In this document: piece after piece, positions 42,159-52,240 of the stretch | Numbering within the stretch: position 1 is the stretch's first letter | Layout of the letters: each line of letters opens with the position of its first letter | The notes under the pieces: generated by a model | What the model saw: the letters and a program-made list of their open reading frames with translations, nothing else | Databases searched by the model: none | Told to the model about the DNA's origin: nothing | Origin: Amblyomma americanum | Lineage: Eukaryota > Arthropoda > Arachnida > Ixodida > Ixodidae | Assembly: GCF_052857255.1 (NCBI RefSeq) | Contig: NC_135500.1 | Coordinates: 53,097,272 to 53,161,271 of the forward strand | DNA length: 64,000 nt | Direction of reading: 5' to 3' | Made by a program: the position numbers and the translations under genes

Positions 42159-42995
42159 TTATGTGCGGCGAAGGGTGAGTCTCCCACCGTCTTCCGAGGG
42201 CTTGGGCCAGGGGATCAACGGTGCCCGGAAAAGTGTGTCGCGGGCGAGCTGATGGGCCAGCTCATTGCCGTCAACCCCTGAATGCCCAGGGACCCAGCGG
42301 AGGAAAACGATGGAAGGCTGCAGTGCGGAGACCGCTCGTTCGACCTCCTGTTGGAAAGAAGGGGTCAGGGTGCGTTTCTGTATGTGGTGTATAGCGGCTT
42401 GTGAGTCTGAATAGACTGTGTACTCTAGGAGAGAGGGAAGGAGGGCAAATGACTGGAGGGCATGCGCAATGGCGAGGACCTCGAGGGACAATGCGTCTGG
42501 AGGGTGTAGATACGGCCCGCTGGTGTGGGTTTCAGGAGCAGGGAGGTGTGGATGGTACAGGGCGTAGCCGCAGGAACCTCGAGGAGCCACGAAGGAGGCA
42601 TCCGTGTAAGCTACACTCTGGGTATCAAAGAGAGGGGAATGGTGCTGTGCGGCCGCATGACGACGTCCGGCGTGCAGGACGGGGGACATGTTGGTCGGGA
42701 GAGGAAGGATACGAAGATTGGGAGCGGGGGTGGGAATAGGAGAGGTAAACGGGGAGATTGGAATGGGCGAAATACCCGCTTGAGTCAATAACCACTGACC
42801 CTGACGGGTAAGGGAAAGCCGGGCAAGCTGCGAGTCACGATGGAGACTGAGAAGAGAACGAAGAGGATGGAAGAGGCCTGTGGCAAAGAGCTTAGTGGTA
42901 GATGTAGTGATACGGAGGTTGAGAGCTGCCATGTAGAGGCCCACAAGGGCAGTCTCGAGAGCGTTGAGTCTGAGTGAAGGAAGCATAGGGTGCAA
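42159..42995 (-). pseudogene. LINE I RNase H domain
   Basis: A 278-codon frame. The C-terminal 130 residues form an RNase H: AYTDASFVAPRGSCGYALY (first Asp), LSLEVLAIAHALQS (Glu), TVYSDSQAAIHHIQ (second Asp) and RWVPGHSGVDGNELAHQLAR (the His/Asp site). All four catalytic positions are present. It degrades RNA in the RNA-DNA hybrid during element copying. The N-terminal part is the connection from the RT, entered by a frameshift at about 42905-42990. Confidence 0.85.
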
Positions 42996-43743
42996 AGTAC
43001 AAGACCTTGTTGAGGGCCAGCGCGTGGGAAACGCGGCACGCGTGAGCCTCGTGGAGACCTGAGCGTCGAGTGACCACGCGCCGCAGGAGGTGAGTTACAG
43101 AGTGGCAGGTGGTGACAGCGCGGTGGAGGGCTTGCACATTCTTAGCCGCATGCAAAGGGAAGCCAAGAACTTTGCACTGTGTGACGACAGGAATGGGAGA
43201 GCCAGAAAGGTGGAGAGAGACGAAGTGGTTGTGTGAGCGCTGGTAGGAGGAATGGTTGAGAAGGAGAAGCTCGGATTTCTCAGGAGCAGGAGAGAGGCCA
43301 GCGGTGGTGAGAAAAGAGTCGATGAGATCTAGGCCACGTTGCAGGGTGTCCTGTACGTGACCGGGAGAGCCAGATGAACACCAGAGAGTGATGTCATCGG
43401 CGTAAAATATATGATGCAGGTCGGGAATTTCAGCTAGCTGGGAGGCGAGAGGGGCCATAGCGAGATTGAAAAGGGTAGGAGAGAGAACAGCACCTTGAGG
43501 AGTGCCACGGGTGAGGTGGTGTGGGTTAGACAAGTGGGTATCTACTCGAAAGCGAGCCACACGTTTAGAGAGGAATGAGCGGATATAGGAGTACATGCGA
43601 GAGCCACAATCCAAAGAGGCGAGTTGAGAAAGGATGTGATCGGGGCAAACACCGTCAAAGGCCTTGCGAACATCGACAGTCACAAGTGCGTAAATTTGAG
43701 TGGTTGTAGGGGACAGGAACGTTTGCTGGAGAATCAGAAACAT
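42892..43743 (-). pseudogene. LINE I reverse transcriptase, palm
   Basis: The 283-codon frame includes VTVDVRKAFDGVCPDHILSQ (motif A Asp), LTRGTPQGAVLSPTLFNLAM (motif B) and HHIFYADDITLWCSSG (motif C YADD). CKVLGFPLHAAKN and further thumb-type sequence follow. Catalytic residues are intact. Frameshifts at about 43818 (before it) and about 42990 (after it) separate it from the rest of ORF2. Confidence 0.88.
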
Positions 43744-43813
43744 GTCCTGTGCACAGACGCGGCGTCGGAAGCCAATGAGAGAATGGGGGAAGAACTCCCG
43801 TGCCTCAAGAAAA

Positions 43814-44602
43814 TCAGAGGCGAGTCAGAGCCATTCGCTCAAGGTTCTTACCAACGCACGACGTCAGGGAGATTGGGCGGAGGTTAGAGAGAGAAGGAGG
43901 TTTGCCCGGCTTTGGAATCATAGAAATAAGGGAGGATGTCCAGGAGCTCGGCAAGCAGCCGCTCTCCCAGGCCTCATAGTAGGTTTGAAGGAGGAATTCT
44001 TTGGCGCAGTCAGGAAGGTTACGAAGTGTGGTGTATGTAATGGCATCCTCACCGGGAGCCGAGCGTGTAGCATTAGCAGCCAGAGCAGATTCGAGCTCGC
44101 GGAGAGTGAAGCATTGGTCCAGATCGGGGTTAGGTCCACCTGAGTACACCGGGTAGGAGGGTGCCAGAGGGGGCGGGAAGTAGAGAGAGGCGAGCTGATC
44201 AAAAACTTCGGAGGGAGTCCCCTGAGTGAGGGCTTTAGCTAGAGTGGGAGCAAGGGCAGGCTTAGTGCCAAGGAGGGATTTAAAGAGAGACCATGCGGAT
44301 CGCGAGTGCAATGCAGAATCAAGGCCATCACAAAGAGCATTCCAACGAGAGTGCTCGAGGGAGGCGCAATGGGCGACGATCTCAGCCCGCAGAGCAGTGA
44401 TCCGGGAGGAAAGTTGGGCATTGTGTGGTTGGGAGCGAAAGGAGCGTTGAAGACGTTTACGGCGACGCCATAAACGGCTAAGGTGAGGATCTGGGTCTTG
44501 GATTGGGTAACGAGAGCGAACGCGACGGCTAATGGACTTGAGCGCTGCAGAGATGCGTGACGTCCAGTCGTCGTAGGATTGAAAGGAGTCGAAGGCGAGA
44601 TT
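43814..44602 (-). pseudogene. LINE I endonuclease-RT linker and RT fingers
   Basis: The frame reads FQSYDDWTSRISAALKSISR, WRRRKRLQRSFRSQPHNAQL, WNALCDGLDSALHSRSAWSL, then APGEDAITYTTLRNLPD (the PGxDxI box) and SLISMIPKPGKPPSLSNLRP and ISLTSCVGKNLERM. This is the usual order in I-type ORF2. It is cut from the upstream endonuclease end by the fold-back element. Confidence 0.83.
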
Positions 44603-44759
44603 CAGAAGTACTTGTATTTGGGCGTGTTGGTTCATATCTTTTCAGGAGGACACAGGGGCGCAACAAAAACACACGGACATAGAAGTAGACAGGGACGAGC
44701 GCTGTCCCTGTCTACTTCTATGTCCGTGTGTTTTTGTTGCGCCCCTGTGTCCTCCTGAA
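44603..44759. mobile_element. Fold-back insertion FB3 inside LINE I ORF2
   Basis: It is flanked by a perfect 11-bp duplication AAGGCGAGATT (44592-44602 and 44760-44770). A head with TATTTGGGCGTGTTGGTTCA (44615-44634) leads into a perfect hairpin: arms of about 52 bases (about 44639-44691 and 44699-44751) and a seven-base loop GAGCGCT, with the match continuing outward into TCAGGAGG/CCTCCTGA. It adds a stop to the LINE frame. On the minus strand the LINE reads HAFRTNLAF before it and NLAFDSFQSYDDW after it, which confirms the duplication. Confidence 0.8.
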
Positions 44760-44770
44760 AAGGCGAGATT

Positions 44771-45058
44771 AGTGCGAAAAGCATGCCAGTCAGTGTGAAT
44801 AACCGGATGACAGCGAGGGATGTGGGAAAGAGAGGTGGTGATATGGATGAGAAAGTGGTCACTTAGAAGAGTTTCGGCTTTCACCTGCCAGTGAAAGGAA
44901 AGTGAACCCCGAGAGAAAGTGAGGTCGGGTGTCGTGGGGCGTTGTGAGGCAAGGCCCGCTCGAGTAGGAGAGCCAGGAGTATTAAGAAGGGTGAGGTAGC
45001 GTTCCTGGGCCAGAAAATGCAGGAGGCGGCCGGGTTTGATGGTTTGTGGGTAGCCCCC
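44771..45058 (-). pseudogene. LINE I endonuclease, C-terminal part
   Basis: The minus frame runs GYPQTIKPGRLLHFLAQERY, LTLLNTPGSPTRAG, TPDLTFSRGSLSFHWQVKAE and LLSDHFLIHITTSL. SDH holds the catalytic Asp-His pair. The N-terminal half of this domain is on the other strand at 45701-46123. Confidence 0.85.
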
Positions 45059-45700
45059 TTTCTCCTTGCTAAACAACGCGAGTGTGCTAAAGCTGCATAC
45101 CTCCGACGCCTAGCTTTGCGCCGGGCCATTCAACCCACCACCCCCTCCTCCTCCTCCTCCTCTAATCATGAATATCCATCAGCTCAGATCACGTCACCAT
45201 CAGGCTCCTTCGCCGCCATAGTTAAAGGATCCTCAGTGCCAGCGTCCCTCTCTTCCACTACACCACCCTCTCCATCCTTGACTGACGCGAGCCGCTCCTT
45301 CGACCTCCGGCTCGCAATGCTGGAACGCCAGCAGCGAGAGCAGCAGCGCATTTCCCACGATCTACAACAGCAGATACATGCCTTGAATCAAACCTTCCAG
45401 ACAACCACCTCCTCTCTTACCTCCCAGCTTAGCAAGCTAAATGAGAACCTTGCCACGTTCCCCACTCTCTCCTCCAGCGCCCAGGTCGCCCCTTTGGCTG
45501 ACCTTGCCGAAACCATCACACAGGCACATCACAATCGCTATGTTCAGCTGGAAACTTCGGTTCTCCAGATTTTTACCACCCTGCAAGCACAATCAAAGCA
45601 ATTGGAATCTTTCACATCTATGCTCCAATCCGTCCATGAGTCACTGCCCCCGGCAAAAAAGAAGGAACGCGTACCATCGCGTTCCTCTCCACTCTCATAA
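45059..45700 (+). pseudogene. LINE I ORF1 C-terminal part, in the inverted segment
   Basis: The plus frame ends with a stop at 45698-45700. Residues include ECAKAAYLRRLALRRAIQPT, a Ser run and a Ser/Pro-rich region (SGSFAAIVKGSSVPASL). A coiled-coil-like stretch (MLERQQREQQRISHDLQQQI and LSKLNENLATF) precedes a basic end (PAKKKERVPSR). No Cys knuckle is seen, because the N-terminal part of ORF1 lies beyond the truncation. The next ORF starts one base after the stop. Confidence 0.7.
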
Positions 45701-46123
45701 TGGCGTTTGGCGAGGACCTCGAAATTGTGCAGTGGAACTGCCGAAATCTTTGCCACAATAAGACCCGCCTCCACCAGTATCTACTCACCCGCCCCTCTCT
45801 GCCTCATTTTCTCCTTCTCCAGGAGACCCGGACGGCCCGCAATGTCCCAGGCTACCGCGCCTACCATGCCACTACGGCCACACCACTTGCGTCTATTTAT
45901 GTACGCATTGACGTGCTCGTAGAGCAAATTGACATCACCTCCACCCTCCTTAAATATTTAGTTTGTGTGGTTTATTACCACCCTTCTTCCCGCATCTCAC
46001 TCGTCCTTTTGTCTTTTTACAATCCCCCTGTCACTTCCTCTTTATTCTCTGCTCTGGGCAAATTCCTTCACTCTCTTCCTTCTACCTTCCATCTCCTCTT
46101 TGGTGGTGACTTTAATGCCCCTC
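45701..46123 (+). pseudogene. LINE I ORF2 start: endonuclease N-terminal part, in the inverted segment
   Basis: MAFGEDLEIVQWNCRNLCHN opens ORF2 (catalytic Asn), starting immediately after ORF1. LPHFLLLQETRTARNVPGY carries the catalytic Glu, and VVYYHPSSRISLVLLSFYNP and FGGDFNAPQG the Asp-Asn pair. The frame then runs into the 10-bp target duplication. The missing half of the domain is on the minus strand at 44771-45058. Confidence 0.85.
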
Positions 46124-46611
46124 AAGGTTTGTATACTCAAAGTATTCTCGCCAGACTACCGCTACCAGTCTAATAATTCAATCAAATTTGCAAAGCCTGT
46201 CACAGCGAAGAATCATTTAAAGATTAAAGTTTCTGTTCCAGCTTCTTCACGGCCACTTCAATATAACAAATTCACAATACTTACACCCTCCTTTCAAACA
46301 CTCGTATAGAACTAACCATAGTAAAACAGTCCGTCAACCAGTCAGCCGTGTAAATATCCACAAGTACTCCCTGTTTCCATATGCTATATCCTATTGGAAT
46401 AAACTGCCTGAAGATGCAGTGAAGTGTACGTCCGTGAAATTATTTGTTAATAATATTGAAAAAATTGACTTTTCTGTTTAATTTTCTCTATTATTTTTGT
46501 GTTTAGATCACAGAAGATCTCTGTATTTTTGTGTTTGATCACATTGATGCCTTGTTAACACTCCTGCAAGGGCCCGAAAAGGGCCTGCAGTATGTTGAAA
46601 TAAATAAATAT

Positions 46612-47160
46612 TCCAAATGCCTAAAAAATGAAGGGCTAATCATAAACAACAAAGGCAACCGCGGGAAACCAATTAGGAAATCAGCTAACCACTACAACGG
46701 ATCAAGTAGCTCCTGCGATCAGCTGGATTTCGGGCTGGAAATTTGGGGTCCAAGAGGAAAAAGTTATGACTAGTTCACGCCTTCATTAACGGTGTGGTCG
46801 CATACTTGACACCTTATCTAAGCTGGAAGAAAACGACCAAAATAAAAATGGAGTTTATACTTAGGTAAGGAAAGCACTAGACCTCCCAACCAATGCCAGC
46901 ACTGCTAAACTGATGAAAATGGAACTTCGCAACAACCTAGAATAATTCATTGCGGCCCATATCTCCACAGCAGCAGAGTTTTAGTCCGAGAGGATACAGC
47001 GCCAGGGTACAGCGACATTCTCGAGAACCACAGTTTAATTAGAACACGATACTGAGTGGGTCCCAAGGGATCTGCTGACCTCTGAAAGCCAAGCACATTT
47101 AGCGGCCCGCCTGGCGACTCCAGGCTCATCATTGCCTCGGCTCCTTCCTTTTTTAGCGCT
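46612..47160 (+). mobile_element. I-type LINE K fragment, post-RT region
   Basis: Plus frames read KLVHAFINGVVAYLTPYLSW (about 46775-46830) and RKALDLPTNASTAKLMKMEL, then RNNLEFIAAH (about 46870-46960). These match the IRKALGLPxxTSTxKLMEMG-NTLEE block after the RT in I-type LINEs. Stops and truncation are at both ends. It lies directly after the LINE J tail. Confidence 0.6.
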
Positions 47161-48830
47161 GTAACCTTTACAAAGGCATACATCATTGAGTTAGGCATAG
47201 GTTACATGATACAAAATGTGACCTTTTTCCGCCACACTGGCTGGCCTAAAAACGGCAAAAATATCCTTGCAACTTGCTGAAGGTGATTAAGTACAGAGCT
47301 CTGTTGGATTTTGATTTGAATGGAACAAAAGTTGGCCAAACAAGAGAATAGTTTAGAAAAGAGAAAAATGACAAACATCGGTATATGACAGTCTAATTGT
47401 TCATTGACTCCAACATCTTCAAGACTAGAGGTTATACAAAACAACAAAACTTCCAAAATATTGTCTACATTATAGAAAAACTAAGGAATGCAACAGTGCA
47501 GGTATGATCAAGGCACCATTTTTGCAAACTTTTCGCAAAACAATATCGGAATAAATGAGCATGCAAGGCATTGAAATCTGGGCCAATATTACACTATTAC
47601 TGTTGCCATGCCAAACAGAACCCCGTTGAACAAGCAACACAAAAAAGCAAGCTCAGGTCAAGTCTCGCTTCGAAAAGAGCTTGTCAGCAGCATATATCAC
47701 TTTTATTGCAATTTAAATATTAAAAATAGGCACTGTAGTTATAGTACAAAAACGAACCAAATAAAAGCCCAATTATTCAAGACCAAGTGCCAAGTCAACT
47801 TGACATTGTGTAAGGGATACAGCAGAGAGAATATAAATGGTAAAAATATCAGAGAAATCGGTATATTGTGATCATATATTTTATCACACTTCCTAAAAAA
47901 AGATTAAAATGACTACAATAAGAAATCAAGAAAGATACAAGCAGTGCAGATAACATCACTTCTTTTAGAGCTTGCGGCCACATGCAAACCTAAACAATCA
48001 ATCGAGTTAAACATCATAACTAAACAGCTCACAGACATGCATGTACCCAAGAGCTTTCAGAGGTGCGTAACACTAGCGAATTCTTTCATGAATTCCTTCA
48101 TGAAAACAAAATTCCTTCATGACTCCTCCAGTCACTATATTAACAAAGAAGCACAATGACATAACCAATAACTCGTAAAATTCTACACTGCTATAAGCCT
48201 GACAACACTCGCATAAGTACATGAACTTGTGTACTGTAGTTTCAAAAAAACTTGCTGAATTTATCTCTAGAAAACATACCTCAACATATTCTGGAAAGTG
48301 AACAATTGAAAAACGTTTCTTTCCTGAAAATTAGAACAAATTAAACTTTTTCAAGAGCATGGAAAGGCTCTTAGGTCGGTTCGCCAGTAGTCAACGTGGC
48401 AATATACAGTGTCTGGCAGGGCAATCCTCAGCGGCAGGACGTGTATGGCGGAAAATTCCGGCGGATAGACGAGGATTTTATGTAATACGTCAGCAGGCAG
48501 AAAATGAGGGCACGCTATAGGTTGCCGCTGCTGATCGAGATCACTTCTTTACTACTTCCAGCGTAAACGCAAGTGTGTTAAGCACAGGTATATAAATGAG
48601 GTGCAGTCACTTGCAACTTCAGGCAGTGGGATCTGTGGAATGTTAAATTAGAGCCAGTGAGCAACCATTCATACTTAAATAATGGCTGGTATTCTCACCA
48701 TAGTCAAACATGGTACACAAACATGAAATTTTTCAAGACGATTTCATCATATTAAAAAAAGTTTCTCATCATCAAAAGCCAGGATGCCAAAGAAACTGTT
48801 AGATAAATGAGTAAGAAATATTTCACAAAC
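47161..48830. other. AT-rich stretch, no recognised gene
   Basis: A minus frame at 47202-47456 is open for 84 codons (with QQVARIFLPFLGQPVWRKKV) without a known motif. It could be another exon of the minus-strand gene at 48831-50757. No repeat or RNA gene was seen. Confidence 0.3.
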
Positions 48831-48995
48831 CTCGTTGATGAATGCGTGCTTGGAATGGCCTTGTAAATGCTTTCCAATGGCAAGAAATGTGCCTCTGCGT
48901 CCTTCTTTGGAAGAAAATACTTGAGCTACTGCTTTGAGTTTTCCTTCTATATCTCCAAAGATCCGCTTAAATCGAAGTTCCACTTTAATGTACAA
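48831..48995 (-). CDS. Candidate internal exon, minus strand, 55 codons
   Basis: On the minus strand an acceptor (CTTTTTTCCAG, 48996-49006) precedes an open frame, LYIKVELRFKRIFGDIEGKL, then KAVAQVFSSKEGRRGTFLAI and GKHLQGHSKHAFINE. The frame is followed by GTTTGT at 48825-48830. The exact multiple of three, the splice signals and the coding-like composition in AT-rich surroundings support an exon. The sequence faintly resembles the N-terminal EFxRIT...KLL region of a dispersed multi-exon protein family known from tick and fish genomes. That link is from memory of general patterns and weak. Confidence 0.5.
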
Positions 48996-50108
48996 CTGGA
49001 AAAAAGTCGTTAGAAGGAAGCGTAAATCCGTCAATTAAAGCAAGCATTCTTGAAGAAAAGTTTATACAATTGAAAGCAGTTGTCAGTAATATTAACAAAA
49101 ATAATTTTTTTTTCCTCATGCAAGTCAATCTGAGTGCAATTTAATTGGGTTTTCAATAAATTCACTAATGTTTTAACACATCATAAGACCTCATTTCTTC
49201 ACAAATCGTAATTCTTTAATCAGCTGCCTGCTATTCACTGTAGCAGGGTATATGGCAATGCTCAGTTATATTCTTGCAATGTTCACTTACAATATTTTGC
49301 AGCAAGAATTACTGGGGCAGGGGATCATCATGGCAATGGCAAAGTTACTCAGAGCTTCTTTCTGCACAAAACCTAAACTGAACGTGACAAATGTACGCAA
49401 AAATAAGTGGAAATGCAGTGTCTGCTGATGCCGGGATGCAGTGACTACAGCACTACATTTCATCTACTCAGTTGGATTATATCATGCATCTTCTTTTGCT
49501 GGTTCGCACAAAAATAACAGCCACGTAGTTAGCTATGAGCGTTGTATTCCTTGCACTAAGTATTAAAGCAAAAGAATGCACATGACATTGCTAAATAGCA
49601 GATATTGTCCGGATGGATGCCATTGTTAATGTAACACGCAATAACGGGGGTCACGTTCCCACCGAGCTTATTGCTCATTAAATGAGTGTTTCGTTTCTTC
49701 GAAAACTGATGCGACACCACCACTGACCGCTCCAATATATGCTAATTAGTGAGGCTCAGTTATTGTCTATGTGACCAGAGGACCGTTTTGAGGATAAATT
49801 ATACTCCAAGAATGAGAGTTTGTGCCGGAAATTAGCTTTATTATTAAAGACAATTTACTTATCATTTACCCCAACACAGCCATTCGACTACATTGAAAAT
49901 ATTGTCAGGTTTCTCAGAGACCTAGTAACTGAGGTAGAAAATTAATGCATTATAATTGCCTTCAACCTGTCGATTTGTCAATTGCCCTTATCTTTCAATA
50001 CATTTTTGTGTTCCAAATGTTTTTCAAGAATATATTGAAAGTGTACGCTGAAATACTCGGTATATCAGCAAAGTGCACTACATTAAACGAAGAACAAACA
50101 AGAAAAAC

Positions 50109-50252
50109 TTAAGCTGTCACGGCAGTTTCGGGTGGAACTGGCATTGTTCCTGGAGTTTTTTGTGACCTGTCCGAAAGAGCTTTCCCTCGCAGGATTGGTA
50201 GAACACACTCAGAGAATTCTGGCATGCTTGCAAGGAGCCAGTCTCCGAATTC
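50109..50252 (-). CDS. Candidate terminal exon, minus strand, 47 codons plus stop
   Basis: The acceptor TTTCTTTTTAG (minus strand, from 50263 to 50253) opens a frame beginning EFGDWLLASMPEFSECVLPI and then LRGKALSDRSQKTPG. It ends PPETAVTA and TAA at 50109-50111. Composition is GC-richer than the neighbours. No domain was recognised. Because it ends in a stop, the exon at 48831 cannot be downstream of it in the same transcript unless splicing differs. Confidence 0.4.
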   Translation of the reverse strand, partial: EFGDWLLASMPEFSECVLPILRGKALSDRSQKTPGTMPVPPETAVTA

Positions 50253-50361
50253 CTAAAAAGAAACTAAGCTTCATTCAATGAAAACCTGCAATAACACACT
50301 CAAGTTCTTTTTTGCTTCCAGTAAGCAACATCAGGAATAAAACATTCAAAAATCACCGGCA

Positions 50362-50700
50362 TTATAACAAAGGTGACTCATAATGACATTTTGTAATAAC
50401 AGACAAACAGTCATCTCTTGCATATGTATACAATAGCCAGGGATACAAAAGGAGTTCAGATTTGATGACAACATTATGTGGTGCCTTCATAAGTAAAAAT
50501 TTATTCACTCGCTGTGAATAACTCACTTTTGGCAAGACCAGAAGAGTGATGAAAATCTTTCCTCCCCAAGGTACAATTATTTCTACTTCACCAAACATTG
50601 GAAGGTCATTTTGTTCAAACACAAGCACATCAGAGATTGAGATCCTAACACCAGATGCAAAGGCTGAACGCATGGACATAGCTGTTTGGCTTATACAGCA
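50362..50700 (-). CDS. Candidate exon: C-terminal domain of a dispersed tick gene family
   Basis: The minus frame reads ISISDVLVFEQNDLPMFGEV, EIIVPWGGKIFITLLVLPKV and ends VVIKSELLLYPWLLYTYARD, then CLSVITKCHYESPLL and a stop at 50362-50364. The pattern (LPxFGEI, a FITxLL strand, VVV-seLxxYPLxLY-y and a final V-LKxHI-type strand) resembles the C-terminal end of a multi-exon family abundant in tick and fish genomes and often thought transposon-related. I cannot name the family. An alternative donor (GTGAGT at about 50530) lies within the frame. Confidence 0.45.
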   Translation of the reverse strand, partial: CCISQTAMSMRSAFASGVRISISDVLVFEQNDLPMFGEVEIIVPWGGKIFITLLVLPKVSYSQRVNKFLLMKAPHNVVIKSELLLYPWLLYTYARDDCLSVITKCHYESPLL

Positions 50701-50939
50701 GCAGAATGCAGCCACACGGCGGAAAACACAGAGGCCGACCACCTGTGGTGGAACCAAGAGCGTACGAAATGTGCTCGCTCAAATTTTTCCAGCTGATGCG
50801 CCCCAATCTTCCTACAACTCTTACGCTAATTCGCCGAAGAAAATGTATGCGCTGCTGGCTGCGTTGCTGTGTTTCGCTTTGAGCTCTTGTGTATTTGAAC
50901 TGTTGAGTTAGAAATATACGCAGACGGCTGGTGAAATGA

Positions 50940-51545
50940 TACCAGCTTTCGAAGTGCTTCTCCAGGGTTCGCAACGAGGCTTCGAATGTCCATCAGCGCT
51001 CGGTAACGCGAAGCTGAACATCTGTGAAGCAGCTTTGGTTAAACTGACGGCCTGTACTCGCTGATAACTGATACTACTTGGTTCGGCCCAAGCTTGGCAC
51101 AGAGTAGAAGCGCCTCTTTCAGAGGCCAAAGACATACGATGCTGATTGTTTTTTGCTCGTAGCTTTTCTCTTTGCAGTTTTGTTTCAGGCACAAAGTAGA
51201 AGGATGGCGGATTACTTAGTATACTGTCAACGTTCAATGAAACAGTGAAGGCAGATCGCTCTGGGTCTTCAAACGTCTACACGGCTTCAAGTGTCCAGGG
51301 GCGCGTGGTAACACGAAGCCATACAGCTGCGTAGCACCTTTGGTATAGAACCTATGGCGTATGTGTTCGCTGATAGTTGATACGAAAAAAAAATCTTACT
51401 GCGTATATGCGTGCTTCTGCCAAAGAGGGCAAAATCATCTGTTCCGTATCGCTTTTATATATAGCTTTAGCTTTTCTGTATTTGACGTTTTGTTTTGACC
51501 ACTATAATGCAGAAATATGCCGGTTTCTTTTAACGGTATCACGAG
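50940..51545 (+). repeat. Diverged tandem duplication, ~300-bp units
   Basis: Unit 1 (about 50975-51235) and unit 2 (about 51275-51540) share ordered blocks: CTTCGAATGTCCA/CTTCAAGTGTCCA, GGTAACGCGAAGC/GGTAACACGAAGC, CGCTGATAACTGATAC/CGCTGATAGTTGATAC and TAGCTTTTCT with GTTTTGTTT. Identity is moderate. Neither unit contains a gene I recognise. Confidence 0.5.
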
Positions 51546-51803
51546 CCTGCTTAGTGTTTCTTGTTGCTTTTCTTACAATGAAAATAAGAGCAGATGACTA
51601 CATATCTTCTGCTCAGTAAATTCCGATTAAAACTCAGAACGTGCTTAGAGTGCCTAACTTGAAATAGTGTCGAAACGTACGAGACATGAGTTTGCCCACG
51701 TTGACAGCTCCGGAGACTTCACTACGCCTCTCGAACTCATCTGGATGCATTGTTCACGAGTCAACAAGCCAACACTAGTGCTTTCAGTAAATGCTATTAT
51801 ATT

Positions 51804-52240
51804 GTAACGAAACGTTCGTCCGTGACGGCACGGCGGCTCCACCGCATCGAGGAAGGGGGCTGATGGACGGTATTAGTTAATTTCATTTATTAAAGACGAG
51901 GCGGATCATTAGTTCAATCGAACGAACTGATATAGATCAAACAATAAAGCATTAAATCATAGTACGCAACATCTTCCGAGCAGAGGTCCCGAGCAGCACC
52001 TCGGACGGTCGCCGTTCCTCTTCCACTTTGAGCCAAAACCCCTCTGAAATACGATTGCCCAGGATTTCGGGGACCCTTTTGATGACCAATCGGTAACGCG
52101 CTTGTCGGAGCCAATGAGAAGAATTTTTTTAAAAGCGAAGAACTAATAGCACGCCGGTGCCCACGAGATTCTTTACTCTCGAGCACCGCGTAAATTCCAG
52201 GAAGACGCGACGCATTTTTGCTTGATACACAAACACACAA
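51804..52240 (-). repeat. Possible solo LTR or other repeat end
   Basis: On the plus strand it begins TGTAACGAAACG after ATAT. The inverse ends GTTACA and contains AATAAA about 85 bases before that end, as an LTR R region would. The sequence is unusually GC-rich for its surroundings. I could not find the second boundary, a matching copy or a target duplication. Confidence 0.3.

Larger units (their letters stand above)
41787..46123 (-). mobile_element. I-type LINE with RNase H (LINE I), 5' segment inverted
   Basis: The minus-strand part (41787 to about 45058) carries the endonuclease C-terminus, RT, RNase H, a Cys/His tail and a TAC-repeat 3' end. The segment from about 45059 to 46123 is in plus orientation and carries ORF1 and the endonuclease N-terminus. 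It stops at GGDFNAPQG, and the minus part resumes with GYPQTIKPGR, the next residues of the same domain. This is the outcome expected of twin priming during target-primed reverse transcription. A 10-bp target duplication flanks the copy. A fold-back element interrupts it at 44603-44759. Confidence 0.88.
41600..46606 (+). mobile_element. CR1/Jockey-like LINE J, 3' end split by LINE I
   Basis: The left part (to 41786) reads KTLIRPTLEYADIVWSPHQT and KLERIQKLAVRF. The right part (46124-46606) continues exactly with VYSKYSRQTTATSL, then HKYSLFPYAISYWNKLPEDA and a stop. A stem-loop (AAGGGCCCGAAAAGGGCC) and an AAAT tail close it. AAGGTTTGTA at 41777-41786 and 46124-46133 is the target duplication of the inserted LINE I. 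Apart from the split, the end of LINE J is well preserved, with one in-frame stop. Confidence 0.85.

Noticed and set aside
45140..45160. Functional simple repeat (CTC)n
   Set aside because: It is the Ser run of LINE I ORF1, explained by the coding sequence.
50841..50912. Secreted mini-protein MYALLAALLCFALSSCVF
   Set aside because: It looks like a signal peptide but stops after 22 codons with no donor site. It also lies antisense to candidate exons and may be chance.
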